The notes under the pieces are model-generated. The model ran no database searches. It worked only from the letters and a program-made list of their open reading frames with translations, and had not been told where the DNA came from. Below, piece by piece: positions 30,311 through 56,586 of a stretch of 64,000 bases of DNA (positions are counted from its first letter, which is position 1; every line of letters begins with the position of its first letter). The position numbers and the translations under genes were made by a program. Origin of the DNA: Choristoneura fumiferana (lineage: Eukaryota > Arthropoda > Insecta > Lepidoptera > Tortricidae). Location: the NCBI RefSeq assembly GCF_025370935.1, contig NC_133472.1:27328401-27392400 (forward strand), read 5' to 3'.

Positions 30311-31546
30311 ACTTACTAACCTGAGAATACTTAGCCTGTTAACATAATTGAAAAACAAGTAATGCCAGGGTATGTATATTTAGAGCTTCTTCGAAGAAAA
30401 TAAAGAAATGTTTTTTTATAAATTAGACTCATGTCATATGAATCTTAGAGAGAATTATTTCTTTTAAACCTTAATGCCTTCTGTGAATTACAGTGTGTTG
30501 ACATGTGTGTGACTCATGAGGTAAACATCTTCACTGAAGAGATACACTTTCTAAAGTCAAAAGGAGCCTAAATATTGACTCATTCATTCTCATAAATGTA
30601 TTGCATATGAACTCATAAATGGGGGGGGGGGGGAATGAAATAGTAGTGGTAATGCCTTTTATTTGTGTTGGAAATTAAAACTGGACTCAAAACAACTTAA
30701 TGCTTCACTTGGTCTTAAATTGTGGCCAAGGGCACATTGTTATAAGACTAAACTCTTTTTTAAATATGGGCAAACATTTGGAAAGCTATTGATTATCTAA
30801 TTAAACCACTAAAGTAAGTTATTAGTAAAATTTAAGGTGACAGAACAGTGTTGTGGTCTGATAAAGTTGTTTGCCATACGAATAGTGCCACTAATTTCAG
30901 TATGTGTGCAATTGTGCTGTGATGATTTAATTTTATTAATTTTTAGGTACTAGAAATTTGTGCTAAGAGATATTGACCTTAATTTAAATACTGACAGTAT
31001 TGAGTAGAAAATATGTCTAATTAATTTTATTTAATGACATAGTAAAGTCTGTGATTATCTGCTCCCTGTCAGTTTTATTTTGTCATCAATTACTTCCCAC
31101 TAGTTCCATTGACACTATTACAGAACTCTATTATAGTTCTGTCAATGGAACTACTAGGAACACACCATTAATAATGTTGATGTTTCATTCTCAACTAAGG
31201 CATTTAGGTAGATGTTTTAAGAATATTTCCTTATAATAATATATAAGTTACTGTTTTTACTTTTTTCAATTATCTGAAAGATTAGTTCTAAAATAACTAC
31301 AGTATGAATTAAAAGAGTAGAAAATAAATAAGGGTGCCACTTTTTACAACTTTCACATTTATAACTTCAAACAAAATATTAGAATATGATAACAATTTCA
31401 AATGTAAACCTACCTAAATCGCGGTCAGTGTCCATAACAAATATGTTCCCAATTAATTGTCATATGATTGGCTTGTTGAATAAAGTGCGTTACCCATGTG
31501 TGTTTCTGGCAGGCTTCTTCAGGCCAGTCCCTGAGCAGGGGCAGCA

Positions 31547-44247
<12,701 letters not shown>

Positions 44248-45207
44248 GTAAGCCTGATAACAAACAACAAATACAAACACAGCCCGATCTAAAACAATCG
44301 CTCTAATTTTATATAACATACGTTTTTATACGAAACTATGTTTTTTACTAAAGTTTTTTTCGGAATTGATGTTTACAATATTTTATTGCTTTTCAATTAA
44401 ATATTTAATCAGCAATGCGTGGTTAACCGACCAATACCTTCCTTATTTATAATCTTTTTTATATTTCCTTTCCTCCTTCCTTTTTACAAGCTTTTATTTA
44501 ACGTGTGTTCATTCAGTGCAGTTCATTCTCAAAGGTACCATTGACCCAAGCACACATCCATTTCCAAAATAAACGAAACGAAACTTACTTAATAATAAAC
44601 GAAATTGGAATAATGGAAACCCATCAACGGAGAATGTTAATTGACTTGAAACTTGTTATGTAGTAGTGGTAAGAAGGGAAAATGCATCTGTGAAAGGTAA
44701 AGACAAGTTATGTTAGGTATATTAGGAGGGCTATTAGGGAGACTATCCTAAATCATATCATATTGGGATTTCAACCTGGGTACATACTTTTTAAGATCTT
44801 CATCACAACATTTAACGCAATAAAGAGTTTGAGTTTTAATTATTCGACCTCGAGGGCCATGTCCTAACTTGAGAGGAAAACCTCAAAATGCTCTCTTTTG
44901 AGTTTCGTTTTTATACCTTAGACTAGGCACATTGTGTACCTGTGTAAAAGAACTGGGTTTAACTATCTATATTAATAATTTCGTCAAGGGGTACGGTAGA
45001 CTCGAACGAAATGCACAGCAAATTGAAGAGCGTAAAAAAATAGTCAATCCGAGTCGACAACTTGTAGGCGGAAAATTCGGATTATCGAGTATTTTCAATA
45101 TAAACTTGAATAAATATAATGGCGTTGCGAAGTAAACATGTCAATCAAAGTCATCACATCAAAGTGGCGTTAGTGTCACATCATCACAGGTTTGCATTTC
45201 GTTCTCT

Positions 45208-45292
45208 TTAAGGGCCCCACACACGGTACGATTCGTCGATTTTAATCAGATCAATCGTACAGACGAATCGTACCGTATATGGGGCCCTTTAG
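45208..45292. repeat. Foldback MITE
   Basis: Arms aagggccccacacacggtac / gtaccgtatatggggccctt with inner gattcgtc/gacgaatc form an almost complete hairpin. Confidence 0.82.
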
Positions 45293-45671
45293 GTCTAATT
45301 TATTTGATTATGAGACAGAGACATCATAGTTATTTGGGCAAATAAGATTTAGGAGAAATATCTACTAGAGAAATACCGATACGTAGGTTAGCTGTGAAAG
45401 TACGTTTGTGATAGTATTAAGGCTGGGAATATACGTCTAGATTTTTCGATAAGTAGGTACGACAGTCTTTACAATGACAATTTTTTTTTAAACGTTATTA
45501 TGAGTCTACATTTTACCCGAGCGAAACCGGGTTTTCATCTAGTTTGTATATAAATCTGGCAACCTGCATTTCATATCACTTGCCATATCCCTTATGGCGC
45601 ATATCCCTCAGCTTAAATAACGTCTAGACAGAATGCGTCGCTGCAGCGCGTGCTAGCCATGCCGTCTGTTG

Positions 45672-45809
45672 TACGGTCAGCATCAAAAGTAGCTGGTTAC
45701 TTTTTTTCTTTGTCACATTAACACATTTGACAATCTTGTATGGCGCTAAATACATGGCTGTAAAACGACAAAGTACAAAAGTAACCAGCTACTTTTGATG
45801 CTGACTGTA
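45672..45809. repeat. Foldback MITE
   Basis: Arms acggtcagcatcaaaagtag / ctacttttgatgctgactgt continue into ctggttact/agtaaccag; stem about 32 bp. Confidence 0.85.
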
Positions 45810-45894
45810 CCTTCCCCATAGTTGGAAGTATAGGTTTGAGGTGCATGCATTACTTAGGTTCTGGGATCCTGTATTTAGCGGCACGTGTTTGTTA

Positions 45895-47038
45895 GGCTGC
45901 CTGTCCACTGGAAGGGAGCGTGACTGCGGAGTGGTGAGCGAGATAAAAATCCACAAATAGAATTGTATAAAATCTGTGCTCCTCCAGTGGAAATAGAGTT
46001 GGTAACTAGCTTAAAAATTCATACAGAACTGGGAAGTGGAGCGAAGAAGAGGGGAAGTTGCGCGAATAGGAAAACAGTCCGTAATTCCGCTCCGCGTTAC
46101 TTTCTCGCTCTACTGCGCTATCTATAGTCCATTCAGGGTAACATTGGACTCTTGAAGGTCACAGAAGGGGTTCTAAAACTTTTTTGTGAAGTTGTAATAT
46201 TGATGATGATGATGATGAATAAAAGAAGTATTAATAAGATAAAGTCATAATTTTATTTACGTTGTAAGTAGATTAATACGCAATGAAGGTACTAACGAAT
46301 TAACACAATCGTAATTTGCTATATAACATTAATTAGATTTATATTTATAGATAATTTAATAACTGTGTTTCGTGGACTCATCCGCTCTCATTCCCTGATT
46401 AAAAATATTCTACTCGTAGTTTCTGCTATGAAGTTCAAGCTTTTTTCCATTCCAAATTTCATCAAATTTAGTGCAGTGCTTTAGTTGTGAAAAGTTAATT
46501 ATTCGTATATGATTAAACATAATCACATTTTGATTCAAACTGGCGATTAAAAACTATAAAAATAATTGCGAAAGTTTGTAAGTCTGTATGTTTGTTAGTT
46601 ACCTACCTCTTCACGTCTTAACCGCTGAACCGATTTAGGTGAAATTCGGTATACAAATAGTATAAGTCCCGGGGAAAGGCATATAATACTTTTTATTCCG
46701 GTAAATTGCATAGTTTGCGCGGGATAGCAATAAACGAATTCTACGTGAACGGAGTCGCGGGCAACAGTTAGTTAATGAATAATTGAAACTAATATTGACG
46801 TCTTCGTTATTTTAATTAGCATTTAGTTTAGACCGTATACTAAAAAAATGCAATGTATTAAATTAAATCCTAAAGCGTGCATTATAAAGAGCCTATTTTA
46901 CTTCTGTCCATTCCTATATTGCACAGACACAGACTGTAGCTCCGCGCCTCTGCACCTCCGCTGCGCATTACTTTCTTGCTCCGCTCCGCTATTTAGCTCC
47001 GCGTCGCTACGTCGTTCCGCTCCCGTGGACAGGCAGCC
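45895..47038. mobile_element. TTA-flanked 1.1-kb nonautonomous DNA transposon
   Basis: Ends ggctgcctgtccactggaag and tcccgtggacaggcagcc are inverted, with TTA at 45892-45894 and 47039-47041. It contains a nested Helitron-like fragment (46555-46770). No transposase frame is seen. Confidence 0.75.
46555..46770 (+). repeat. Helitron-like fragment nested in a TTA element
   Basis: Runs from aattgcgaaagtttgtaagt through ttaaccgctgaaccgattta to gagtcgcgggcaacagTTAG|T, the plus-orientation relative of 6029-6307. Confidence 0.55.
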
Positions 47039-47823
47039 TTATTGACTATCGGTTGCATGCGAAGTAGTAGCATTAGACGACTATTAAAGAAACTAACTTA
47101 GCAAATGGTCTGTCATTTTACATTTTACACTTGGTTGATCGTATTAGACAGCATGTGGTTGGTATTTTCTTCTTAAAAGATTATCATCTTTTCTAATTTG
47201 CGAATTCAGTGTTTCGAGCTAAACTCATTGTCGTACACATCAAACACAACCCACTTTTACAGAGGTACGAGTTAAAAAACGAACCAAGTGCGAGTCGAGC
47301 AGCGTACCGATTGCACCGTTAAAAAATTGCAAGTATCTATAAACAATCAAATGTTAAGCACGAAGTATGCAGTATGGGATCATTTTACATCTGTTGCTGA
47401 CATAGACAGACGTAAAAATGTGTACATAAACACCATAGATTTCTCATAGGTTCTCCTGTAATCAACAAGTAATCTCACGATATAGTTTGCAAAAGTGGCT
47501 CCATGTTTAAAATTTATTTATTTTCGTTACACGTCCGTATTTTCTTTGGGTCTATGATTAGGAAAATTTATACGTGTATCAATTTTCAACTCGATCTGTT
47601 CATTCGTTTTGGAGCACGCAGGCTGTGACGGATGGACAGACAGACTCGCGAGTAATTCTATAAGGGTTCCGTTTTTCCTTTTGTGGTATGGAACCCTAAA
47701 ACTGTAAAATTGACGTTTCTAGCCTAAATACTTTCCACTGCAAATGTGTCCTGTATCGTCGATATAATTTTACAATTAATTAAATAAAATAGAAGAAAAA
47801 GTGCCATGCCATGAAGGTTTGTC

Positions 47824-47912
47824 ACGCGGGGTGACACTCTTTCCCGGCCCAGATAATACCGACTCCCCCCCACACCCCGGCCGGCCGGCCGGGAAAGAGT
47901 GTCACCCGTCAC
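47824..47912. repeat. GC-rich foldback element
   Basis: ggggtgacactctttcccgg and ccgggaaagagtgtcacccg are inverses around a ccggccggccgg core. Confidence 0.8.
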
Positions 47913-48009
47913 GAGTACCTTTCAATTTAAATGGTGATATGATATCAAGTATACAGACGACCCTGGCCAGACCATCAAAACTTAATGTACGTATATGTAT
48001 TACAAATTA

Positions 48010-48610
48010 AAAAACCGGCCAAGAGCGTGTCGAACACGCCTAAAATAGGGTTCCGTAGCCATTACGAAAAATTAAATAATATTTTCCTAAGCATTTCGTA
48101 TTTTATACGGAATCTTCCAAGTTTAGGTATATTTTATACCTTAGGCTGCTATTTACTCTTAAACGACTAATAATTCTCAAGCAAGCTTAGCCGTAATAGT
48201 TTTCCTTGTAAGTTTGATATACTTACTACCATCCTGATTTTTTTCAAATTTTTCTACCCACCGAGGGACGCTCGATTTTAGTGAAAATTTGCACTTAAAA
48301 GTTGAATATTTCGCAAACACATCACTGAATCGAAAAATCGTCTTAGCAAACCCCTAATGGGTTCAAAAGACCTATCCAACGATATCCCACACTATAGGGT
48401 TGGATGAGAAAAAAAAATCACCCCCACTTTACGTCTTTTTTTGAATTTTTTATTGTACCATTCTGTCGGCATAGTTTACATATATATCCGTGCAAAATTA
48501 CTGCTTTCTAGCATTGATAGTCCCTGGGTAAAGCCGCGGACGGACAGACAGACATGACGAAACTATAAGGGTCGGAACCATTTTTACCATTTTGGCTCCG
48601 GAACCCTAAA
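48010..48610 (+). repeat. Dispersed ccggcca-type repeat, near full length
   Basis: From aaaaccggccaagagcgtgt to gcggacggacagacagacat and a terminal tggctccggaaccctaaa. The start and the end are complementary (gggttccg / cggaaccc). Confidence 0.7.
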
Positions 48611-50516
48611 AAAGTCAGTAAACCATTAGTTACTCTACACGAAAAAAAAACCATTAAAAAAAGGCTTTATTTAGGGGGTTGCAACCAAGTTACCCTGCAT
48701 GTTACGACACTGCTTACGAGCAAGTGTTATGAAATGTTTTTTTCGATACAGTAGCCAATACCATAGACAATTTTACATACAGTTTTGCATAAGGTACTAT
48801 AGACTCAGCACTAACAAGTGCGCGTTTCTGATATTGTTTGTGAAGTTATAATTCGCGAATACACGAGTACGAGTACAAGAGTAGAAAAAACTTTATAAAA
48901 TACATTTTTTCTTTGCTGCCTTGGATCAGTGGGATGAATAAATAAATGAATATTTTGCTGTGTTTTAATTATCTGCAGCGACTGCAGCGTTATTCTTTGC
49001 AACGAACGTCATCCGTGCATACTCACTCATGAACCTTTTGTTTTGCGGTGCCATCACCAGACGGAAATTACTGTTTAGCAAACTACCTTTATACTTGTTA
49101 CGAATGGTCTCTTGGAATCTACTTCATATGCACATAAAGTGCTATCACTAATTATATGGCACTGAGCGCTGTAATAAAACATTTATTCGATTAAATAATT
49201 TGAAAGTGAGATGAGCTGACTTGCATGCGTTGCATTTAGTGCGCTTCGATGACCGTTCTCGTGACGAGCCGAGCATGCACATTTCACTTCCACGTGTTAT
49301 TACTAAGTAACGTTTATAGGTAACTGTTTGAATTGAGATGCAACGAAGTTAGTACTATCAAGTTCTTGCAGCGCGACCTACTTTCTCAAAGATACTGTAG
49401 GCGGGGTAGTGCACACAACGACGGGGCGATTTTCCGCAGAAAACTATCACAATAGACCACTTCCCTGCAACGTTCCGAGCATTGTGCTAACATCTAGTAG
49501 CAGTAGCACAACGGGAACTGTTTGTGTTGACTATTGTTCTATTTTAGTTCAGTTCTGAGATAATATTTTTCACAGGTACAATCCCAGTTAAGTTCACTTA
49601 CCAGTCACCGGTAAAAAAGGTTCCTATATAACTCTCACTTCAACTTACATATTTTTCGAGCTATGTCGGCTAACAAAGCCAACCTAGTGACTAGGAGGAC
49701 TGACGATCGTGAGAGTTGCGGCAACCTGTGGATGCAAGTGGCGAGTCGTTGTTCTTTGTGACGTTCTAAGGGGAAGGCCTTTTTATATCAGTGGACGTCT
49801 TCCGCCTGATGATGATGGATGACAAGTAGGCACCCTGAATAATAATAAAAATCTATAATATTTGCAGTTGTTTGTACAAGGTAATTCATAATTGAAATAA
49901 GTGTATTAATAGAGTAGATATGACTATCTATAAATATAGGTAAAAGAAGAATTTGACTGTATGACTGATTGATTGGTAGTGGTAAGATGTTGTAAAGAAA
50001 ACTGAAACCAGTTACAAATAAAAAAATACAATTTCAGGCTATCTGACATAAGTAAAAAAATGTATGGCATACATCGATTTTTTAAAGTCGACCCCTTAGA
50101 GAGGAAACTAAGAATGAAATTTAATGTTGAATCGAAAATCAGAACCGCTGTAGCTGCAGTTTTCAAATGTTATGTTCTAGTTGTGGTGGTCCTTTTCGAA
50201 AATCAACCCCTAAATCATTTTGTAACAGGAGAAGGGGGTAAATTTTCGTTTATTTATTTCTGTGCGGACTTAGTTGCGAGCAAAAGATAGTTATTTATAT
50301 TATAAAGATAGAATGTTTCCGATGATTAAAATGCAAGCACTATTGTCTACAGGTATAATACTCGTGGGACATTGTCCAACCATCGGCATGCGACCTAAAT
50401 TCTACTTCTATAGAGTACGGTGGAGCGTTACCTCATTTTTAGTAAAAATGGTTCGACTCGTCACACGGTTCATATTATTTAATTCAATAGTTCGAGGATC
50501 ATTTTTATCGTCGGTG

Positions 50517-50659
50517 ATACTGCAATACCACGTAACTATCATTTTCCATAAGGTACAATTTTCATTGTCAGATCAGTACAATGTTAGTACTGTTCTGACA
50601 GTGAAAATTATACCTTATGGAAAAAGCTAGTCACGCGGTATTGCAGTATCAACGACGTT
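50517..50659. repeat. Foldback MITE, copy 1
   Basis: Outer arms atcgtcggtgatactgcaat / attgcagtatcaacgacg and inner ttccataaggtacaattttc / gaaaattataccttatggaa. A second copy lies at 59331-59480. Confidence 0.82.
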
Positions 50660-51172
50660 ATGTATTTTATTGCAGACTGTAGAGGGGTTGACAACGTGTA
50701 ATGGAAGTTTTTTTTCCATTATGTAAATTCATCTTTCATCTCATCACACTTGCTCGTTAATGATGTTAGTCCATACTAAATGACAATGACCTAAATTGTT
50801 CCCGCGGGAAGTAATGGATTTACGTATAGTAGGTATTTCCCTTCCTCCCCAGGGAGGAGGTTTAGTTTTAAAATTTGCAAACAAGTTAGTAGATAGGTAC
50901 GTCATTTCAGACTAAAAAGGTTTCAAGCCAGCCAACATTTTATTTATATCTCTAAAACTTAGCTATTACTCAATTTTACCCCAAAAACTTATCTACGCTT
51001 CATGAAACTTCGTTATTTTTATATTTTGAATTTATATTTAATTGTTTTGCAATAATTTTAGTAAATATTTTTTTAGCATGTTGGAAGAATGTATGACTAT
51101 TCGACTTCTAAACTAAACACAGTTCTTAGCATTATCAATGGTAGACGACTTGAAAAAAGTGACAATCAGTCA

Positions 51173-51285
51173 CTACTACGAAATTCGAAAATAGAAGTTC
51201 GTATCGTATCGCTGACGCTAATATTATTTAATACAAAAGTGAGAGGGACGGTACGATACGAACTTCGAGTTGACTATTAGCCTCC
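51173..51285. repeat. Foldback element
   Basis: aagttcgtatcgtatcg and cggtacgatacgaactt are inverses. A related unit (cgaaattcgaaagtcgaagt ... cgtaccgtccctttcactct) is near 27150-27215. Confidence 0.6.
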
Positions 51286-53335
51286 CTATATTGACTGGTA
51301 GCCATTATTTTATTCAGTTGCTTTCTTTGCATCTCTTTTGCCAAGCTGTGTAGTGTTTAGACACAAAATACTTAATTTAATTTTTTGCATTTTTTTCCCC
51401 GCAATGTGATGAAAATCATTGTGTGTATCACAAGGCTACTAATCTATAGGCTTTTAATTATGCTTCGGCGTCGGGCTTCAATCCAATTTACTCTCGTTAG
51501 TAATCCCCTTCTTACGGCCCTTAATGCACAATGTACTATAAATCTACTATAATAACGAATACCCTTTGTATAAAAAATACAGAAAGCAGTAAAAGCAAAA
51601 AGTAGCACTAGAAAGTATTTGATGTAACACAGGAAATTTGAGTAATGTCTAGGAAAGTACGGAACCCTCCATGTGCGTTAATCTCGAACTTATAGGTTCG
51701 AATTAGGGGTTTATGAAAATAAAAAATGAAAAGTGATCTGGGGATAAAATAAATTCGGGATTAGCTGGACATGCTTTTTATCTGTGGGGTTTTTGTGTGA
51801 ACTCGAGCCAGAGCTTACGATTTAGACGATGAATATGCGTACTTCTCGTTTCGTTTCGTTTATGGTTTCGTTACAGAGAACTTATTACGGAACAAAAATC
51901 GGGTGAATTAGGTCGGTTAAGTATTACTATCTCTTACGTGCGCTGCTGCGCTGCAAAAAAAACTTAAGATAAATCCCCTTTGAAGGCTTAGTGAGTCATT
52001 CATCAGGCAGTACCCTCAAATGTGTCAGTGGCATCTAAGTTGAATCGGATACAAAAAATATATTCCTTAAAAGGACAGAACTGGCCAGGTTTCCGCTGCG
52101 TGTGCTTGCTGCATTTGCCACAGCTTCTTACTTAACGCTACAAAAACTTGCATTCGCTTCAAGTGGACCGCGAGCCGTGTGGCAATGCATCTTGGCGACA
52201 TGTTTTATCAGCAATATTTTATTTTTTTAAATTCTGAACCGAGTACCTCAACAATTAAAGCAATTAGAAAATATACTCTGACTATAGACATTTTTTTTAG
52301 ATTTTTTCATGTATGTACCTACCTACTTTTTGCTTTTAAAATTAAAGACGTAATTGGATTGTATTCTAAAAATTACTGTAACTATCTTAGTAATTTGAAC
52401 AATCTGAACGACGATCGAATATTAATGAGTGTCAATTTTGAGCTGCTGAAATTGAGCCTCGAGTCTCGCCCGTATTACCGCCCGTGGTGCCCATGCATGT
52501 TCCTCTATCTTGTATTTTATAATGACGTCTGGTCCATTAAAAATCATAAAATACATAAAAAGATGCGACCGCTGTTTGTGTATGGGTTATACATTATATA
52601 TAGATATACGAAACTACTTTGAAAAAAGCCCGTATCTTAAAATCGATAATTTTACTGAGTGAACTTTATAAACATTATTTATTTATAAAGAGTCAAGTTT
52701 GTTGACGTATTTATTTGAGATACGAGATTTTTTCAAAGTAGTGACGTTATATAAATATGTATTGAAATTATTTTTTTATCAACGCACTATCCGTACACTG
52801 TGTGTATACTATGCATTAAGTACCTATATAGGTAAATTCATAATGATGATAAGTCATCATTTAAATTCAAAGGAGTTCTAGTTCTTGTTATTAAAATAAA
52901 AAAGCTGTCGTTGAGCTATTAATATCCGTATTTGAACAACATAACGGGAAAAGTGGGTTCGCAGCTGTAAGGTCTTGGAACACTGAGAAGGTTTTTGGAG
53001 TCTTCGTTCACAACGCAAATAATCCAGGCCATTATTAAAGTTCTATTTACTGATTTGTTGCATCCATAAAAATCGATTGTCCCGTCTGCGCGTTTTTGTA
53101 ATTAACATTTGAAAGATTATTTATTTAGTAATTAAGTAATATCATTATTAATTGCACATAAATAATTGTGCACTTTAAATACACAAATTTCTAACAAATT
53201 TTTTACTTTATTTCTGATGTTTAGCTCTTACAGATTTATTTCCTCTGTTTCCCTGAATGAATGCTTTAGTGTCCCGGCCGTCTTCGCCGCGCATCGCATG
53301 TGCCGCACTCACTAATCCCTCCGGCTCTCGTGCAG

Positions 53336-53500
53336 TCCGCGTCCGAGGAAGATCGCGGAGTGACGCTCACTCCGCGCCCGCTAGTTGTCGCATTCCACTT
53401 TGTAATTAATAATACTCGTGATCTCGTGCCTTATTAATTTTAATAATCTTATTTAAAAATAAGTAGTTCGCATTTAAAACATTTATTATCTATCAATAAA
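53336..53500 (+). other. GC-rich patch with acceptor and poly(A) signal; candidate alternative terminal exon
   Basis: A ctctcgtgcag acceptor precedes GC-rich sequence. Joined to trio exon 11 in phase 2 it would read SPRPRKIAE and then stop (TGA). An AATAAA is at 53495-53500. No family similarity; the patch could equally be a promoter or a chance composition peak. Confidence 0.2.
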
Positions 53501-55516
53501 AAATGATATTATTGTAATAATTAATAGTGCTTTTGTGACCAGATTACATTAAAGTATAAAAATTTATTTGTTTGAAATGTATGTATGTTTGATTTGTGTA
53601 AAATGTATTCTAGAACTTAAGGCCGTATATTTATAAAATTTGGGATGTAGCCGGCTTTCACATTTACATTAATATATTTACGACGGGATGATCTGTTACT
53701 TGCGTTACACCTATTAAAATTTTATGACAGCTAAAATGATCAATTACTCGTTTACAAGTTTTTTACGTAGCAGACAGAATTTACTCTATGTACTATTTTT
53801 AAATATTCAATTGTCAATATGTGTCGCAGTTTTTTAAAGTTTTATAAACTTTTTGTTAAGTCCCGTTTGCAATAAAATCGATCGACTACTTTCTCAGAAT
53901 AACAGATTCATTTATACGGATTGTATCGGTATCCCATGTAGGATTTTGGTAAAATCTCATAGGTAGTGATGTCAGTGATATGACAGTGATATCAGGAGAA
54001 CTTACAAGCTAGGGTTGCAAAGTCAGTATTTTTGTGTGCAGAGGCGCTCGGATGCATTAAGGTTAGCCAATTACGTACTCCTCATTTGCCAGGCAATTTT
54101 ATTGTCAGCCTGTCATTGGTATCCCGGAAACAATATCTTGTATCTGACAATCGATGGCAATTTCATTTAAATTAATGTTAAATACATTAAACTAACAACT
54201 TATTGCCACCCTACGCCTGATTAATCTAAGGGGTTAGTTTAGCAATTAGACTCCTAAACTAAATTCCTGAAAGAAACCTAGATATTGAGTTTGTTATTAT
54301 TTCATACTTCAGGATAACTAATTCCAGCCTTGTTCAATTTAGGCAAGGGCTTTCCCTTACATCAATTGTTGCCTGGCAAAATTGTGCACCATGTAGTTCG
54401 TTAATGTTATTTTTTTATTTTTATTATTAGTTAAAGAATAAAATATTCTGTTAATTTGAGAACCTCCTCCTTTTTTTGAAGTCTTAATAATCGTGAAATA
54501 CTCATAAGTAGATACTACACGCTTAGTGAAGTTTTATTTTTTCTGAGTAAAATGAAAACTTTGTTATACGAGTATCAAGATATTCAACCTGCACATGAAT
54601 ACAAACGCATCCTGTATTAATTAGTTTCCTTTTTGGGAACAGTCGGGTAAAAATTAAGGGTTGCGTTATTTAGCAATGCTGTATTTTGAACGTGTTTACT
54701 TTATTAGGTGCTTTACTAAACTGAAAATTACAAATTACGACTAATGTAATTAAATTTAAACAATCTCCTTTATTTAAAATCGCTAACAGGATTATGAATA
54801 CTTTTATTTTGAAATAACATGAAATCACTACTACTAAATATCATGTATTATTTGGAATTATGACATCCCTGGTTAACGCTAGATCGGACTTGCTTATTTA
54901 TTGGCGCTTAGCGCAGTTAGATATGGTCCCAACACAAGAATTATCACTTAAAAGCTTTTCTTATGGTGACATCAATCAGACTGACACCTTATCGGTTTGT
55001 TAATAGGTGTTCACCGGTCTTGTGAATTGAGGTCGGGAAGTCGCCAACAATGGATGATGGGTCTGGCGAACGATTTAAATTGTCTCACAATCGCCATTTC
55101 CGTTGCGCTCCTGCGTTTGAGGATGCGACCAGACCCCGGGTTCCGTTCTCGCCCCCACTCGGGTTGGCACAATGATTACCATCGTATTCATAAGTATACT
55201 CTTGACAAATAGTCTCGATTGTTATACACTTGAGAACTTCCCCTAGTTTTATAATATAAATATACTCGTAACTCTATGTTTAGTGTTGTGACATCTGGCA
55301 GTAAAATAGTACGAGTAGGAACTATTTTATTTTTTATTTACATAACTGAATATTCTTATTACAATCTGGCTACTCTTGGACCACTTTATGGAATCAGTAG
55401 GATTAAAGAATTTAGTGGAAGTGTTAGGTTTGGATGTTATACTTAGTTTTTTTTCAACATTACAAAAAAGGTCGATAGTAATAATATATAGACTTCTGTT
55501 TTATTTAAAATCGATT

Positions 55517-56118
55517 TTAAAAACCGGCCAAGAGCGTGTCGGACACGCCTGAAATAGGGTTCCGTAGCCATTACGAAAAAATAAGTAATATTTTTCTAAG
55601 GGGTTCAATTCCAAGTTTTGGTATATTTTATACCTTAGGCTGCAATTTACTCTTAAAGTATTAATAATTATCAAGAAAACTAAACCGCTATAGTTTTCCT
55701 TGTAAGTTTGATATACTTACTAACATCATGAATTTTTAAAAAAAATTCCACCCACCGGTTTAGATTTTAGAAGGGGGACGCTCGATTTTAATGAAAATTT
55801 GCACTTTAAAGTTGAATATTTTGCAAACACATCACTGAATCGAAAAATCGTTTCAGCAACCCTCTAATGGTTTTAAAAGACCTATCCAACGATACCCCAC
55901 ACTACCAGATTGGATGAGTAAAAAAACGCCCCCACTTTACGTCTATGGGAGGTAAGCAAAAAAAAATTTTTTTTAAATTGTTTATTGTACCATTTTGTCG
56001 GCGTAGTTTACATATATATATTGGTGCAAAATTACAGCTTTCTAGCATTGATAGTCCCTGATCAAAACCGCGGACGGACAGACAGACAGACAGACATGGC
56101 GCAACTATATGGGTTGTA
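55517..56118 (+). repeat. Dispersed ccggcca-type repeat, left arm of inverted pair
   Basis: Near full length: gtgtcggacacgcctgaaat, ctcgattttaatgaaaattt, gcggacggacagacagacag. It is followed about 12 nt later by an inverted partial copy. Confidence 0.7.
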
Positions 56119-56129
56119 ACTATAACTGT

Positions 56130-56425
56130 TATTATTAATTATTAAATTTTCATTAAAATCGAGCCTCCGCCCCTCTAAAATCTAAACCAGTGGGTGAAAA
56201 AAATTGAGAAAATTCAGGATGGTAGTAAGTATATCAAACTTACAAGGAAATCTGTAACGGTTAAGTTTTTTTGAGAATTATTAGTAGTTTAAGAGCAGCC
56301 CAAGGTATAAAATATACCTAAACTTGTAATATTCCGTACAAAATACGAAATGTTACTTAATTTTTTCGTAATGGCTACGGAACCCTATTTCGGGCTTGTC
56401 CGATACGCCCTTGGCCGGTTTTTCT
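56130..56425 (-). repeat. Dispersed ccggcca-type repeat, right arm of inverted pair
   Basis: The reverse complement reads aaaccggccaagggcgtatc, ggttccgtagccattacg and cctaaaatctaaacc-type blocks of the same family. Confidence 0.7.
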
Positions 56426-56433
56426 CACCGTGC

Positions 56434-56586
56434 CACTTTCTAACTCCAAATTCTATTCGATTCTTTTACTGTCCAGGTATTCGGTTATGGAATTCCTTAC
56501 CGATTGACTCGAATCACGATGCACAAAATCTTTACCACTCTTCAAATATATGCTTAAGGAACTATCTGTCATCTTGTATTAATTAG
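56434..56586 (+). pseudogene. LINE ORF2 C-terminal fragment
   Basis: Reads FLTPNSIRFFYCPGIRLWNS then LPIDSNHD...FKY/ICLRNYLSS. The YxxGIRLWNSLP phrase followed by a Phe/Lys-type tail is typical of the C-terminus of jockey/RTE-like reverse transcriptase proteins. Only about 45 residues remain. Confidence 0.5.

Larger units (their letters stand above)
25851..31512. promoter_or_regulatory. hiw-trio divergent intergenic/5' region
   Basis: This interval must contain both promoters and the untranslated first exons, because the first coding exon of each gene starts at a splice acceptor. I cannot fix a start site. Locally less AT-rich spots are 28140-28330 and 28880-28960; the latter contains an Inr-like TCAGTT after a GGT/GGTGG run. 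The remainder is repeats: a MITE at 26544-26932, a LINE-end-like repeat near 27722-28060, a dispersed repeat at 29830-30310 and a poly(G) run near 30620. Confidence 0.4.

Noticed and set aside
52179..52622. 147-codon open frame, longest in the right half of the window
   Set aside because: AT-rich, no recognisable motif, no splice partners in frame with trio, and a low-complexity hydrophobic/Asn-Tyr composition expected by chance in such DNA.
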